DNA of 64,000 nucleotides from contig OY759219.1 of assembly GCA_963662175.1 (NCBI GenBank), positions 32,220,908 through 32,284,907 of the forward strand. Reading direction: 5' to 3'. Origin of the DNA: Aradus depressus (taxonomy: Eukaryota; Arthropoda; Insecta; Hemiptera; Aradidae). The notes beneath the pieces were generated by a model that worked only from the letters and a program-made list of their open reading frames with translations, had not been told where the DNA came from and did not search any database. Positions 52,545 to 62,615 of this stretch are shown piece by piece. The stretch's first letter is position 1. The number at the start of each line of letters is the position of its first letter. A program made the position numbers and the translations under genes.

Positions 52545-52770
52545 CTTAAATAATGACGAGAAAGGTCGCGTGGGGGACAGTTGCCAACCAGCACATTACA
52601 AGTTACCTGTTCAGGGTGTAGAATGACACGGAGTGAGCTCTGATGGAGTGGGGGTTAAGGTCAGACATGTATGGACAGGTACTGAGCTGCTCGAGGTGCA
52701 GTCTAGGATAAGCAGTGAGTTCTGAGAAAAATACTGCAAGTGGTCAACCACGCGACCACTCCAGGGTTAA

Positions 52771-53050
52771 GGATCAGAGCAGAGTGTCTCAACTCAAAAC
52801 CCCAATAAATTTGGATGCAACGAATGTCGATTTTCTAAATAATCGGTATATAGGTTTCAGAAGGAGAGCGAAAACATAGTTTATTAATTTCGCTTGAAGA
52901 TTTTTTTGATCACTTTCGCTTATGTTGTTATCTTATGACGAACAGGACGTTTTTTCTTCCTTTTTTGGATTCAGGAGTGTCGGAAATCGTGAAAATTTAG
53001 TGAAAACTCAAAATATAATTTCAGACCGATTTCATAACTTCCTCTTCGTA
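52771..53050 (+). repeat. F1 remainder after the piggyBac insertion
   Basis: GGATCAGAGCAGAGTGTCTC continues the interrupted module. Then a minus-orientation end (GACCGATTTCATAACTTCC) follows, so two F1 pieces meet here. Confidence 0.7.
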
Positions 53051-53444
53051 TAGCTGTGGAAATGAAAAAAAAAAAAAAATGAGTTCGCTGAATCAAGTAG
53101 AACGGAAAGTCAACGATGAGGTCAACGTTGTGGTTTTTTTCCGTTGTCCTCAGCGATAAATTATGTATTAGATACTACCATGGAAAACTACTAAAGGTAA
53201 GCTACTAGAAGGAGGAGTGATTATAGTTACTATACTATTTGGTGTCAACGGCCTCTGAATGATGTTACCCTGTAGTAGGTAGGAACCGGAGGGAAAGTGG
53301 CCTAGTTTCAGTCAAGTCAGCTATAGTTCTACTCTGACTGTCTGTATGTCTCCCCGTCGTCTACAGGTCAATGAACTATTTTTCCAAAAATCCAATATTT
53401 TTTGGTAATTTAACAAAATTTGAAATTTTTTTTATTTAATTTAA
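53051..53444. other. Unassigned DNA
   Basis: An A run at 53069, then moderate G/C; a short ATG frame SSLNQVERKVNDEVNVVV has no family. No repeat was recognised. Confidence 0.35.
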
Positions 53445-53690
53445 TTTTTACCTAGCTATATGAATTATAGGGGAAGTTATGTAATCAGTAAAAAATTCGG
53501 TATTGAGTTTTCACCGGATTTTCCTGAGTTCCGACCAGTCCAAAAATGAAGACAAAAAATTCCTGTCTATAATAACTCCTGATAGAAAAAATATATCGAT
53601 ATAAAATGTATTTAGAACCCCGTAAGGACGACATTTACTGATTTTAAGCGAAATCGACCGAAGAGAATCTAATAATAGCTGGAGCGTGCA
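53445..53690 (+). repeat. F1 fragment
   Basis: CCTAGCTATATGAATTATAG, GGGAAGTTATGTAATCAG and one module, up to GCGAAATCGACCGAAGAG. Confidence 0.8.
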
Positions 53691-53699
53691 CCTAGGGAC

Positions 53700-54300
53700 C
53701 TAAAGAACCAATGCTCCTAACCCTGTCTTACAAGCGCTGAGCATCCCCTTACCTTGTCATCTTATCTTCCCTTGGTCTGGAGGACCCAGTCTCCCAGTTT
53801 CCTTAGCAAATCTAAAAATACTCAGATCATCTAATCTCCTAAAATCTTCCTCCATGATCATATCTCTACAGTAAATCTGACGGCGCCGGTAACCGAGAGA
53901 TAACGCGTTTGCCTACTGAGCTCAAGTTCGATACCCGCCCGAAGCTTTTAGGTTATTATCTGGGAGGTAAAGAAGAACCTTGCGCACGCCGTCCTTCGGA
54001 TGGGACGTTAAGCGATGGTCCCGAGCCTGTACGATGTCAGACTCGTTAAAGACGCCTAGGAAATGTAAATAAGGACTCCCATAGTCGGGAACATGTCCTT
54101 CAAAGCGACGAAAAAGCGTTCTGGTAACAGGCGATATGACCTCGAAGTTAAAGCCCGGGCATGAGTCACAATAACTAACTACCGTAAGTGTGGAATCTCG
54201 TCTAAGCCTGTCTCGGGCAACCACCCAGTAAGTGAGCTGCCTTCTCCACATCTATACAGGACATTCTCGCACTTAGGCACTAAGGATGCCCTAGGAACAG
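53700..54300 (-). mobile_element. LINE fragment (RNase H type) split by a SINE
   Basis: 53740-53880 (GGACCCAGTCTCCCAGTTTC ... AATCTCCTAAAATCTTCC) and 54180-54300 are both diverged matches to the 3135-3890 element. A SINE lies between. Confidence 0.65.
53881..54179 (+). repeat. tRNA-derived SINE inside a LINE fragment
   Basis: GGCGCCGGTAACCGAGAGAT head with changed A box, GTTCGATACCCGCCC B box, core and CCCGGGCATGAGTCACAATA tail. Confidence 0.88.
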
Positions 54301-54304
54301 GTAT

Positions 54305-54687
54305 TTTCTCCAGCTATACGAAGTATAGGGGAAGTTATGTAATGGGTCAAAAATTCGATATCGAGTTTTCAATGGAATTTCATGTTTTTCGACCTCTAGA
54401 TTCCATATATGAAAAAAAAAATCTGTGTGTCTGTCTGTCCGTGAACTCGATAATTCCCATTAGAATGAATGTATCGACACAAAATTTTATATGTGAATTC
54501 AAAAATTCAAAACCCCGTAAGGACATAACCTGTCAAATTTCAGCCATATCGACTGAAGGGAAGGGGGGTGGGTTCAGGGGAGGGGGCTCATTCAAAACGT
54601 AATACCTGCCGAAGTAATGAATTTATCGACACAAAATTCGTTTTCAGATTAATTCGTTTCGGGGAAATTCATTGCCGGTGATCCACC

Positions 54688-54759
<72 letters not shown>
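54305..54759 (+). repeat. F1 element ending in a 69-base T run
   Basis: TCCAGCTATACGAAGTATAG, modules, TTCGTTTCGGGGAAATTCAT and GCCGGTGATCCACCGAC, then T from 54691 to 54759. The terminal T tract, present in most copies at 7-20 bases, has expanded here. Confidence 0.9.
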
Positions 54760-54760
<1 letters not shown>

Positions 54761-55523
54761 TGCAACTGTTATCTGTCTATCACTGGAACAATATATTCCC
54801 AGCTCCTGGAAGTATCAGTTATTTTTTGGAACAGGTACTTTTTACTATGTGCTCCAGGTCCAAATATCTACAGAGGAGCAGTTTCTGATTGCCAAGAACG
54901 CAGTGGGGCCGAGTTCAGCTCCAATCATTTCCTATTTCTATGCTACTATAGGCGTGAAATATCTGTTCTAAAATATTACTTATTTTGTCACTGTTTTTTT
55001 CTAGTTCCACCCTCCTAATTATATACATCGTTCTCTCTCACTTCTTACTGTTTATCTCTGTTATATTTACTGATAATATTCAATTAATTATCAATTCAAA
55101 TATTTAGTATGTAGGGGCCTCATTTTTTTTTTTAGGGTCCCTCGAAATATCTGTTCCATAATATTATTTGTTTCAGATATTTTTTTCGGGGCAGTAACAA
55201 TTAGTTTCTGTTGCTGACATCCCTACCTCTAACTAGTTTGCCAACTAGTCCATGGTGACGTCACGACCCCGTCTCCCCTCTATCCTCGCTCGAACACACC
55301 TTATCCTCCCATAAGAAGCCAGTTCTGGTTCCGCCGAGACCCGGTGTCGCCCGTCTTCCTCTTACTAGACAATTTAAAACTCTCTCGATTGGTGGGGGGC
55401 CACTCCCCGTACTTTACATTCCGATCTATTCATTATACATATTTTTTTCTCTTCTATGGGTAAGTTGAAAAAAAATAATAAATTCTATATACCAGATATG
55501 AAATTTGTTTTACTTTTCGGTAT
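54760..55523. other. Unassigned DNA, partly G/C-richer
   Basis: 55210-55400 is G/C-richer (CATGGTGACGTCACGACCCC, CCGCCGAGACCCGGTGTC) and may be an insertion remnant or old promoter. No protein family was recognised in either strand. Confidence 0.35.
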
Positions 55524-56012
55524 TTTGGAAACATAAGTACATTCACTTTCACTGTTGTCAAGAACTGAATGAGTCAAAAGATGTGGATGATTGTGGTCAA
55601 ATGTATACAGAATCCATGGTTCTATTTGCAGGGTAGATAGAAATACTCTGTTGGCGTCATTGAATATCGTACATTTGTATAGAATTTCGGAAATATAAGT
55701 ACATTCGCTTTCACTGTTGTCAAGAACTGAATGAGTCAAAAGATGTGGATGATTGTGGCCAAATATATACAGAATCCATGGTTCTATTTACAGGGTAGAT
55801 AGAAATACTCTGTTGGCGTCATTCAATATCGTACATTTGTATAGAATTTTGGAAACATAAGTACGTTCACTTTCACTGTTGTCAATAACTGAATGAGTCA
55901 AAAGATGTGGATGATTGTGGCCAAATATATACAGAATCCATGGTTCTATTTGCAGGGTAGATAGAAATACTCTGTTGGCGTCATTCAGTATCGTACATTT
56001 GTATAGAATTTT
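55524..56012. repeat. 162-bp tandem repeat, three units, open on the minus strand
   Basis: ATAAGTACATTCACTTTCAC-type units start near 55532, 55694 and 55856, a period of exactly 162 bp (54 codons). On the minus strand all three units read in one frame (EILYKCTIFNDANRVFLSTL, QIEPWILYTFDHNHPHLL, THSVLDNSESECTY), except for one TAA in the middle unit where the others have CAA. Upstream, the frame runs open to a TAA near 56045. The protein is not recognised. Confidence 0.85.
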
Positions 56013-56282
56013 CTCAACATATTCAAAACCCGACGTGCCAGAGTATTATTGTTTACACAGATTTGAGATCCATTCAAGAGAGGGAATAAGCTTGTCAGTC
56101 TTCCTCATCTATGACATTTTAAATTGTCAATTTTTGAGTAGTTTATGTTTTTACTTATCTGACGGGTTTATTTAATTTAAGTATATACTTTTTAAATTAG
56201 GTTTTTAAAAATGTTTTATCAGGTATGTTAATTTCTAATGATTTTTATATCACTTTATTGTATGTTACTTATTTATTGATTG
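56013..56282. other. AT-rich DNA
   Basis: Apart from about 30 bp of open minus frame leading into the tandem repeat, nothing was recognised. Confidence 0.4.
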
Positions 56283-56640
56283 TATGTAGTTAGTTATTGT
56301 GATTCATGCTAGGGCTTTAACTAGGAGGTCATATCGCCTACTACCAGATCGCATTTACTTCGCTCTGGTGGGCTTGAGCCCGACTCTACCTCTACTATGG
56401 GAGTTCTAAATTTTGCCTACCAGGTTTGTTCATCTAGGGTAGGAATACCTGAAAAAAATGTCTATATAGACTTTTTTTCAGGTATTCCTACCCTAGATGA
56501 ACAAACCTGGTAGGCAAAATTTAGAACTCCCATAGTAGAGGTAGAGTCGGGCTCAAGCCCACCAGAGCGAAGTAAATACGATCTGGTAGTAGGCGATATG
56601 ACTTCATAGCCCGGGCTTGAGTCACAATAACTAACTATTA
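56283..56640. repeat. Long hairpin made of two inverted SINE ends
   Basis: A minus-strand SINE tail (about 56287-56465) is followed directly by its inverted copy (56466-56636). The centre is GTCTATATAGAC. Shared private changes in both arms (CTACCTCTACTATGGGAG; CATTTACTTCGCTCTGG against CCAGAGCGAAGTAAATACG) show one arm was copied from the other, not two independent insertions. Arms are about 175 bp with few mismatches. Confidence 0.93.
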
Positions 56641-57009
56641 AATGGAAGGTTTTTGTGGCTTTTTCGCTCTCATTTCTTTCCATAATTTCTTCTGATTTTG
56701 AGCGTGTTAAACCTTCGTGTCAAATGTAATGAAAACTTGGTTAATATTGTCCAATTTTATGTAATTTGCGTCTTTTGGTTCCGATTCATTCATAAAAAAC
56801 TCCTTTTTTTTACAATTACATTTATAATTGTTTCCCTAATATTTATTCCATTGAAGTAGATGAATAAATAAAAATAATGAGAGAAAATAGCGTTTTTCTG
56901 CTATAATTATGAACTATTTGTTCAGAGTAGCAGTTTCCTGTTTTTTTAATATATAAGACCTTGTTGGAAACATGACTGTAACAATCCTATATTGGCTACC
57001 ATTTTATTA
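56641..57009. other. AT-rich DNA
   Basis: Nothing recognised. Confidence 0.4.
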
Positions 57010-57348
57010 TTTCAATACAAACTACTACTGATTCAGTTTTCACCGGAATTTCATGTTTTTCCCTCCCGTTGATTCCAAAAATAAAAGTCGGTGAATCACC
57101 AATTAATGACCTAAGTTCTCGCTCTCTCTATGAACCCAATTACCGATTTGGTTGAAAATCAATAGAGGACCTGTCGCAAGTAGTCGTGTTCACAAACATA
57201 GTCAGGCAATTCGTTTTTAATTTTTGAAATCAGGTGGTCGGAAAATATGAAATGGAGGTGAAATTTCCTGTGCTCGGTGTTCGTTTGTGTCTGTAAACAC
57301 GATAACTCCTCATGGAATAAATGTATCGACACGAAATTTTATAGTCAA
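57010..57348. repeat. Three short F1 pieces in alternating orientation
   Basis: Plus (TTTTCACCGGAATTTCATGT), minus from about 57090 (CGGTGAATCACCAATTAATG ...), then plus again from 57265 (GTCTGTAAACACGATAACTC). The next element interrupts the last. Confidence 0.7.
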
Positions 57349-57397
57349 AACTCGATAACTCAAAGTTGGAGGGGAACAATTTTACTCATTATTATTA

Positions 57398-57683
57398 ACC
57401 CGGCCGAGGGCCTTAGTTTATGTTATCTGGGAGGTAAAATAAACTTAAATACGCCGTCCTTATTTAGTCCGCTAAATCCATTTAGATTGGTATTACTGGG
57501 TAATAAGAAACTCTCTCAGAATCACGCTTTACAATGAAACAAACAAAACCACTAATGATACTTAATATTTTTTTGCAGAGATATAAGAAAAACTTACGTT
57601 TTTTAAAATTATATAAAAATTTCACAAAATATATAAAATATGACCTCGTAGTTAAAGCCCGGGCATGAGTCATAATAACTAAC
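57398..57683 (+). repeat. SINE with its middle replaced by a minor repeat (F5)
   Basis: AACCCGGCCGAGGGCCTTAG through the ACGCCGTCCTT core, then about 170 bp of F5 (TTTAGATTGGTATTACTGGG ... AAAATTTCACAAAATATATA), then GACCTCGTAGTTAAAGCCCG to the SINE end. Confidence 0.75.
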
Positions 57684-57867
57684 TTATTATGTTATCGATT
57701 CTCCGAGTTATCGAAATTTGACTTATCAAGTCCCTAAATATTTTTTTGAGTTATCGAGTTTTTCAGACAATGTTATGAAAATAAATAAAATACATTAGAA
57801 GATTCTCATACTATGTATGTATGTATGTACATATTAATTCTGTTTTACATTGAAATAATCTGTCACT

Positions 57868-58190
57868 TTTTTTGAACCTGTACCGGGTTGTGATTTTCAA
57901 TGAGATGTTCCGTCGAGTGTAAAGCCGTAAACACTTCATGTTCTACTCCGTCTGTCTGCTCAACAAATAACCGAACAGTATCCAGAGCTCGCTTGACATC
58001 TTTCGCGTGTACTTTCGGAGGCTGAGTGTTATCATCTGTGTCACTATCGATAGTATTTTCCGTACTCCAGTTTCTATAGCCTCAATTAGTTTGATTTTCA
58101 TCTCTGCCGTAAGTGTAGTCAATTTCCGCGGTCCTGATGAGGCTTTTCGGTCGCAGACATGACCAAGTGAGCTTCTCTACTCTAGTTCTC
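57868..58190 (-). pseudogene. Tigger/jerky-type transposase, N- and C-terminal pieces
   Basis: N-terminal part: DRKASSGPRKLTTLTAEMKI, KLIEAIETGVRK, the start of a CENP-B-like helix-turn-helix. After a deletion and frame change comes the C-terminal part SDTDDNTQPPKVHAKDVKRA, LDTVRLFVEQTDGVEHEVF, TALHSTEHLIENHN, ending QVQKK, stop, typical of the Tigger/JRK C-terminus. The DDE core is gone. The Ile-Glu-x-Gly motif and the AL-T-R-F-E block support the family. Confidence 0.8.
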
Positions 58191-58387
58191 TTAAGTTGTG
58201 TGCACAGAACTGAGGGTGAAGAGGGCGGAAAACAATATGTAATTGTTTTCAAAGAATACATATTGTTTTTGTAGACAAATTCGATTCATTTCGATTTATC
58301 AAGTCTCAGTTTCGAGTAAACGAGTTCAATTTTACTTATAAATGCAATTTTCTTCGAGTTATCAGGTTTCGAGTTATCGATTTTTGA

Positions 58388-58735
58388 AAGTATATTGATC
58401 TAAAACGCCGTAAGGAAGACTCCTATTGATTTTCAGCCACAATTTTGTCCAAAGGGGAGAAGTCTTAATAATAACTGCCGATGTATTTGATGTATCCTAT
58501 CAATCATATACCATAATGACGTATTTTTTTTGGTTTTCTTTTTCAACGAAATCAGCCAAAGGAGGAAGGGGGAATCAGAATAGGGGGCTCCCGATGGGAA
58601 TATGAGGATTCAGAAGCCCCTGTGCAGGTTCATTTGTTGAATTTGGCCAAAACGGTCAATTGGTGTTAGAGGGAGAGCGAAAACTTAATTAATGCTGAGG
58701 AAGTACATATCCAGTGATTCACCTTCATCATTTTT
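58388..58735 (+). repeat. F1 remainder after the Tigger-type element
   Basis: GTATATTGATCTAAAACGCC, a module, GTTAGAGGGAGAGCGAAAAC, AATGCTGAGGAAGTACATAT and a GTGATTCACC end. Confidence 0.75.
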
Positions 58736-59117
58736 CTTTTTTTATGAATCAATCTTTATAAATAAAGTTAATTACAGGCTGCACACAGTGGTTTTCCATT
58801 TGTCCCTGGAGCGTTGGGTTGAAGACCTCTTACTCCGTCCTTCGTGTCTGTTGGCGTAGTAACGTTACCTTATACGGATGGCTAGCAAGTCGGTCTATTA
58901 CATCATAGTCAGCCAGTTTTTTTTGCCCTTCAAGATAGGACAGGAAGGACGGGCTCTCTACAAGTTATATAACTGTGGTTTTACAATTTTACTTAAATTA
59001 CGACCTCGAAGCCTAGGGATGAGTCGCAAAAAACAACCCAAAATGGAAATAATATGTGTGTATAGCAATGTTCATTTACTAATGCCCCTACTCTTGGTTA
59101 CACTCTAAATTCGTATA
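58736..59117. other. Unassigned DNA
   Basis: A SINE-like echo (ACGACCTCGAAGCCTAGGGATGAGTC) occurs at about 58999. No coding was recognised. Confidence 0.35.
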
Positions 59118-59861
59118 CTAGGTGTGCAATACATTCTGCTGTTTGCAAAAACTGAGCTGAATCAGTCTAAATTTATTGAATCATACTGTTAATGTAGTCG
59201 GTTAACGTACAAGTAGTGCATTTGAAATGGGGCATATGAACCGGTTTGTGATCACTGGATGGAACCGTAGGGTTTTCAAATTTGCGCACTTTTACCGGAA
59301 CTTTTTCTGTATAAAAAACTCAGTTAATGTTTTAATAATTATCAGTAACTTCTCACCTTGTATGTTCTTTATGAATATATTAATACTTTAAATAGATTTC
59401 AATTGAATTCAATGGATTTTTTCTAGCCTTTTTGTAGACAACAACAGCTGTTTTTGCACAAAATTCTTTTTACGATGTGTTCTTTGTATGTTGAAGAATA
59501 TTTTTATCGAAAAAAAAGTCGAAGTTTGTAAGTTAGAACACTGAAAAAAACGGCTCAAAAAAAGTGGTGTCCGATAGTAAACCGAAAAGGGCTTCGCCCG
59601 GATTTTTACATTTGAAATTGAAAAATTATATTTTGCGCGAGAATTTTGTCTCTCAATTGATTTCAATGGGGGATTTCGTTTTTCGGTGATTATTCCTCCA
59701 TGGTAGGTTCGATTTCAGATTTTTTTAGTTGTAAACCATCGTCACCGTGTCCACTACCATCGTCGCAAATTTCAATGTGATCGGTAAAGGGGTTTAGGAG
59801 AAGTACGAGTACAACGAAATAAGTCGCCCGCCTAAGAAAGAGCTTCGTAAACTCAGCTCAA
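59118..59861 (+). repeat. F3 family copy, longest form
   Basis: ACTAGGTGTGCAATACATTC to AGCTTCGTAAACTCAGCTCA. It carries both the TTATTGAATCATACTG block and the GTTTTAATAATTATCAGTAA block, which other copies have only one of. Confidence 0.88.
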
Positions 59862-59897
59862 TAAATATATATGTTGTGTGGGCATACATTTCTTATA

Positions 59898-59899
<2 letters not shown>

Positions 59900-59936
<37 letters not shown>

Positions 59937-59946
59937 ATATATATAT
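59900..59946. repeat. (TA)n microsatellite
   Basis: Uninterrupted TA/AT over about 35 bases, then a broken TA run. Confidence 0.9.
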
Positions 59947-60143
59947 TCTAACCACGGTTTTACAGTTCTCTCTCCTCCCTCTTCTGTTCATTTCTTACTG
60001 GGTTTATGAAAGTAATGTGTTGGCAACAGTGTTTTTAAAAAATATAAATAATTTGTTATGTCATGGCTGAAAATGTTACCAATATCGAAAGTTCTCCCAT
60101 ATAACTGTTGTCATACCTTTCGGTGGATACCGTGGTCACTGGA

Positions 60144-60224
60144 CATCATCTTCATGCTACTGTTAATGTTGTACTAGTAGAGTACAACCTTAATAACAGT
60201 GGCTCGAAGATGATGTCTTCACAT
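60144..60224. repeat. Imperfect hairpin
   Basis: GACATCATCTTC ... TACTGTTAATGTTGTACT pairs with AGTACAACCTTAATAACAGT ... GAAGATGATGTC around a TAG centre. The arms are about 35 bp with small bulges. Confidence 0.75.
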
Positions 60225-60282
60225 CGACAACAGTAGTATATTTACTGGTGGAACTAACCCCTTAAATTATATACTCCCATAT

Positions 60283-60637
60283 AGGGTTAGGTTAGGTTTT
60301 ATGACTCATGCCCGGGCTTTAACTACAAGGTCATATCGCCTACTACCAGAGCGCTCTTTCGTCACTCTGGTCGAGATGAGCCCGACCATACTATGGGAGT
60401 CCTAAATTTTGCCTACTCTAAATTTTTATTCACCTACGGCAGGGGTCTTTAACGAGTACCCGACATCGTACAGGCTCGGGACCATCGCTTAACGTCCCAT
60501 CCGAAGGATGGGGTGCTTAAGTTTATTTTACCTCCCAGATAAAATAAACTAAGGGCCTCGGTCGGGTTACGAACCCACGTTCTTGAGCTCAGAAGTCAAG
60601 CACTCATACCACTGAGCTACTGGCGCCCTCTACTCCC
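60283..60637 (-). repeat. tRNA-derived SINE, full length with target duplication
   Basis: GGGTTAGGTTAGGTTTTATG tail to GAGCTACTGGCGCCCTC head. TACTCCCATATA flanks both sides, a 12-bp target duplication. Confidence 0.93.
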
Positions 60638-60641
60638 ATAT

Positions 60642-60805
60642 ATTTTATATATTTTGTGAAATAGATAATATTTTTAAAAAACGTAAATTTTTCTTATATC
60701 TCACCAAAAAAATATCAGGTATTAGTGGTTTTGTTTGTTTCATTGTAAATCGTAATTCTGAGAGAGTTTCTTATTACCCAGTAATACCAGTCTAAATGGA
60801 TTTCA
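60642..60805 (-). repeat. F5 minor repeat
   Basis: Reverse counterpart of 57477-57640 (shared AGAGAGTTTCTTATTACCCA, GTAATACCA and AAAAACGTAAATTTTTCTTA). Confidence 0.85.
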
Positions 60806-60999
60806 GAGATGGGTGGGGGAGGGATAGTGATCTGTAAAAATAAGGTTGACATAAAATTATGGTCACATCACATATATTTTATTTTACCTTTCCTTTTTAC
60901 CATTTTTGATAAAGATAAACTACCAATAATAAAAACATTTTCAAATTCGTTGCCAAATAATAACTATAAGTTTTAGTATGCACAACTCAAAGCCACCAA
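60806..60999. other. AT-rich DNA
   Basis: Contains GTGATCTGTAAAAATAAGGT, a minor repeat also at 28410 and 44925. Nothing else was seen. Confidence 0.4.
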
Positions 61000-61240
61000 T
61001 AATTGTCATTGTGAATGTATCGACAAGAAACTTTATTTTTAAACTCAAAATGGATTTTCAAAAGTGTAAATAACAACCAATGTAATGAATATATCGACAG
61101 AAAATTTAGTATGATTCCGAAGCTCGTATGTAAGTGAACTATTGATTGTTATCCCAAACGGTCGGGTGGTTTAAGAGGGAGAGCGTAGACTTATTTGATT
61201 AATTCATGATGGGGAAGTACATTGTTGGTTATTTACTGAC
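61000..61240 (+). repeat. F1 fragment
   Basis: CATTGTGAATGTATCGACAA, a second module, TTCATGATGGGGAAGTACAT and GGTTATTTACTGACTAC. Confidence 0.75.
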
Positions 61241-61564
61241 TACTTTTATATTACTTTTTAAGTACCAGAATCCTAAAAATTGGAACTAGATGAGATTGAT
61301 AACGTCCAGATATTCATAAATATCTAACCTAGTTTATATTTTTAGAACTCATATTTTGAAGAATCCTTGAAATCTTGGCTGAAAGTTTCCACTTTTTCGT
61401 TTTTGGCATCTACGTAGAATCTTATATGAAAAATTGTGCATTTCTGCATGTAAATATGAATGAAAGTGGGTGTAGGAGTCATCAGTCTAAAAACCTTTTT
61501 TATTTCCACAGCTTTACGCAGTATAGAAAAATTTATGTTGTCGATAGATGTAGAGTTTTGTAAA
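61241..61564. other. Unassigned DNA
   Basis: A + frame at 61375-61563 has no recognisable family. No repeat was seen. Confidence 0.35.
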
Positions 61565-61790
61565 ATGTATCTGTGTTTCTGAACAGGATAACCCCCGATA
61601 GAATTAATGTATCGACATACAATTTTTTATGTATATTTTGAACCTCATAAAGATGACATATATTAATTTTCATCCAAATCGGTCGACAGGAAGGGAGGGA
61701 TCAGAGGAGGGGGTGGGCGCAAAAACCCTAACAATCCCAATAAGAATAAATGATTCACCGATGACTTTTTTTTTTTTTTTTTTTTTTTGT
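61565..61790 (+). repeat. F1 fragment with T run
   Basis: ATAACCCCCGATAGAATTAA, a module, then a deletion to GATTCACCGATGAC and a run of about 22 T. Confidence 0.8.
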
Positions 61791-61797
61791 CTTTATA

Positions 61798-61923
61798 ATG
61801 TTGATCGCAACTGTTACCATGACGCAACAACCAGCTACCAAGAGGACTTCATTGAATGTAGAAGACTTGATTGGCGTGAGAGAGGAAGGCCACCCAGCGG
61901 TAGCTCCTCAGAGCGAAATTTAA
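61798..61923 (+). CDS. Small unassigned ORF
   Basis: 41 codons from ATG (MLIATVTMTQQPATKRTSLN ... VAPQSEI, stop) in a locally G/C-richer patch. No family was recognised, and the other frame over the same DNA is equally open. It may be part of an insertion that follows the F1 T run. Confidence 0.2.
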   Translation: MLIATVTMTQQPATKRTSLNVEDLIGVREEGHPAVAPQSEI

Positions 61924-61984
61924 AACAATGAATATTATGGTTATTATCAATGAATGGGGATTTTATGATTTTGTTTCAAGAAGT

Positions 61985-62440
61985 GGGGGGTTGTAATTTG
62001 GGATTATATTAAGTCACGGTTCCACCTCCTCTTCAATCTCCTGGGAGGATTGTGTGGCAAGTGTAGTGAAGAAAGTGAGTGGATGTATGTATTTGGATGT
62101 GAATGCAATTTGTTGTGGAAACGTCTGTAAAGGTCCTGAATTGTGTCGTGTACTGTGTTTATCATGAGGTCATTGTGGAGTGTTCTGTTACTTACGTATG
62201 GTGGGCATTGTGTAATGAGTCTTGAGTGTCTTTGGCTGGAAAACCTGGATACGTTTCAGGTTAGATATTTTAGCCGAACCGTAGATTTGTGAGCCATACA
62301 TCCAGAGTAGCTTTAGTAGAAATATGTAGCAGTTACGCTTTTGTGTTAAGGGTAATTTTGAATGTCTGTGCAGAAGAGAATAAAGCATTTTAAATAGTTT
62401 GTTTAGTGTATTACGTATGAGGCTTGTATGTGGAGGGGGT
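61985..62440 (-). mobile_element. Jockey-like LINE 3' fragment
   Basis: The minus strand reads NTLNKLFKMLYSLLHRHSKL, then NCYIFLLKLLWMYGSQIYGS and NLKRIQVFQPKTLKTHYTMP, then in another frame NDLMINTVHDTIQDL. This is the reverse transcriptase thumb and end of Jockey elements (K-L-x-P-x-x-Y-G-x-Q-I/L-x-G-x-A-K/S-x-S-N-x-x-x-I-Q-x-F-Q). A frameshift near 62210 kills it. It is related to 33490-34035 but belongs to a distinct copy. Confidence 0.85.
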
Positions 62441-62615
62441 AGTTCAACACAAAAACTCTTAATAACTGTCGTCATAATGAATGTATCGATTATGTAAGTC
62501 AAATATTCAGTTTTAGCCCAAACGGTCGATTGGCTTAAAAGGATGAGCGGAAATGTAATTAATTCGTGTTGGGGAAGTACAAAGCCGGTGATTCACCGAA
62601 TACTTTTTTGTGAAC
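62441..62615 (+). repeat. F1 fragment
   Basis: ACACAAAAACTCTTAATAAC, one module, AATTCGTGTTGGGGAAGTAC and GCCGGTGATTCACCGAAT. Confidence 0.8.

Larger units (their letters stand above)
51853..52766. mobile_element. piggyBac-type mini-element with TTAA duplication and a small gene
   Basis: The 914-bp element starts and ends with a perfect 17-bp inverted repeat (CCCTGGAGTGGTCGCGT and its reverse complement) flanked by TTAA at 51849-51852 and 52767-52770. A second inverted pair, GTCGCGTGGTTGAC, lies about 40 bp in on the left and overlaps the terminus on the right, the terminal-plus-internal repeat layout known for piggyBac elements. The empty site can be read in F1: GGGAAG-TTAA-GGATCAGAG. Confidence 0.95.
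57349..58387 (-). mobile_element. pogo/Tigger-type element with internal deletion, hosting a SINE
   Basis: The ends are inverted: CAAAACTCGATAACTCAAAG at the left, and at the right (reversed) CAAAAATCGATAACTCGAAA. Further CGAGTTATCGA motifs repeat inside both ends. Coding remnants are of Tigger transposase. A damaged SINE sits in the left part. Confidence 0.8.

Noticed and set aside
54672..54971. Plus-strand frame with a poly-phenylalanine stretch
   Set aside because: Produced by the 69-base T run at the end of an F1 copy.
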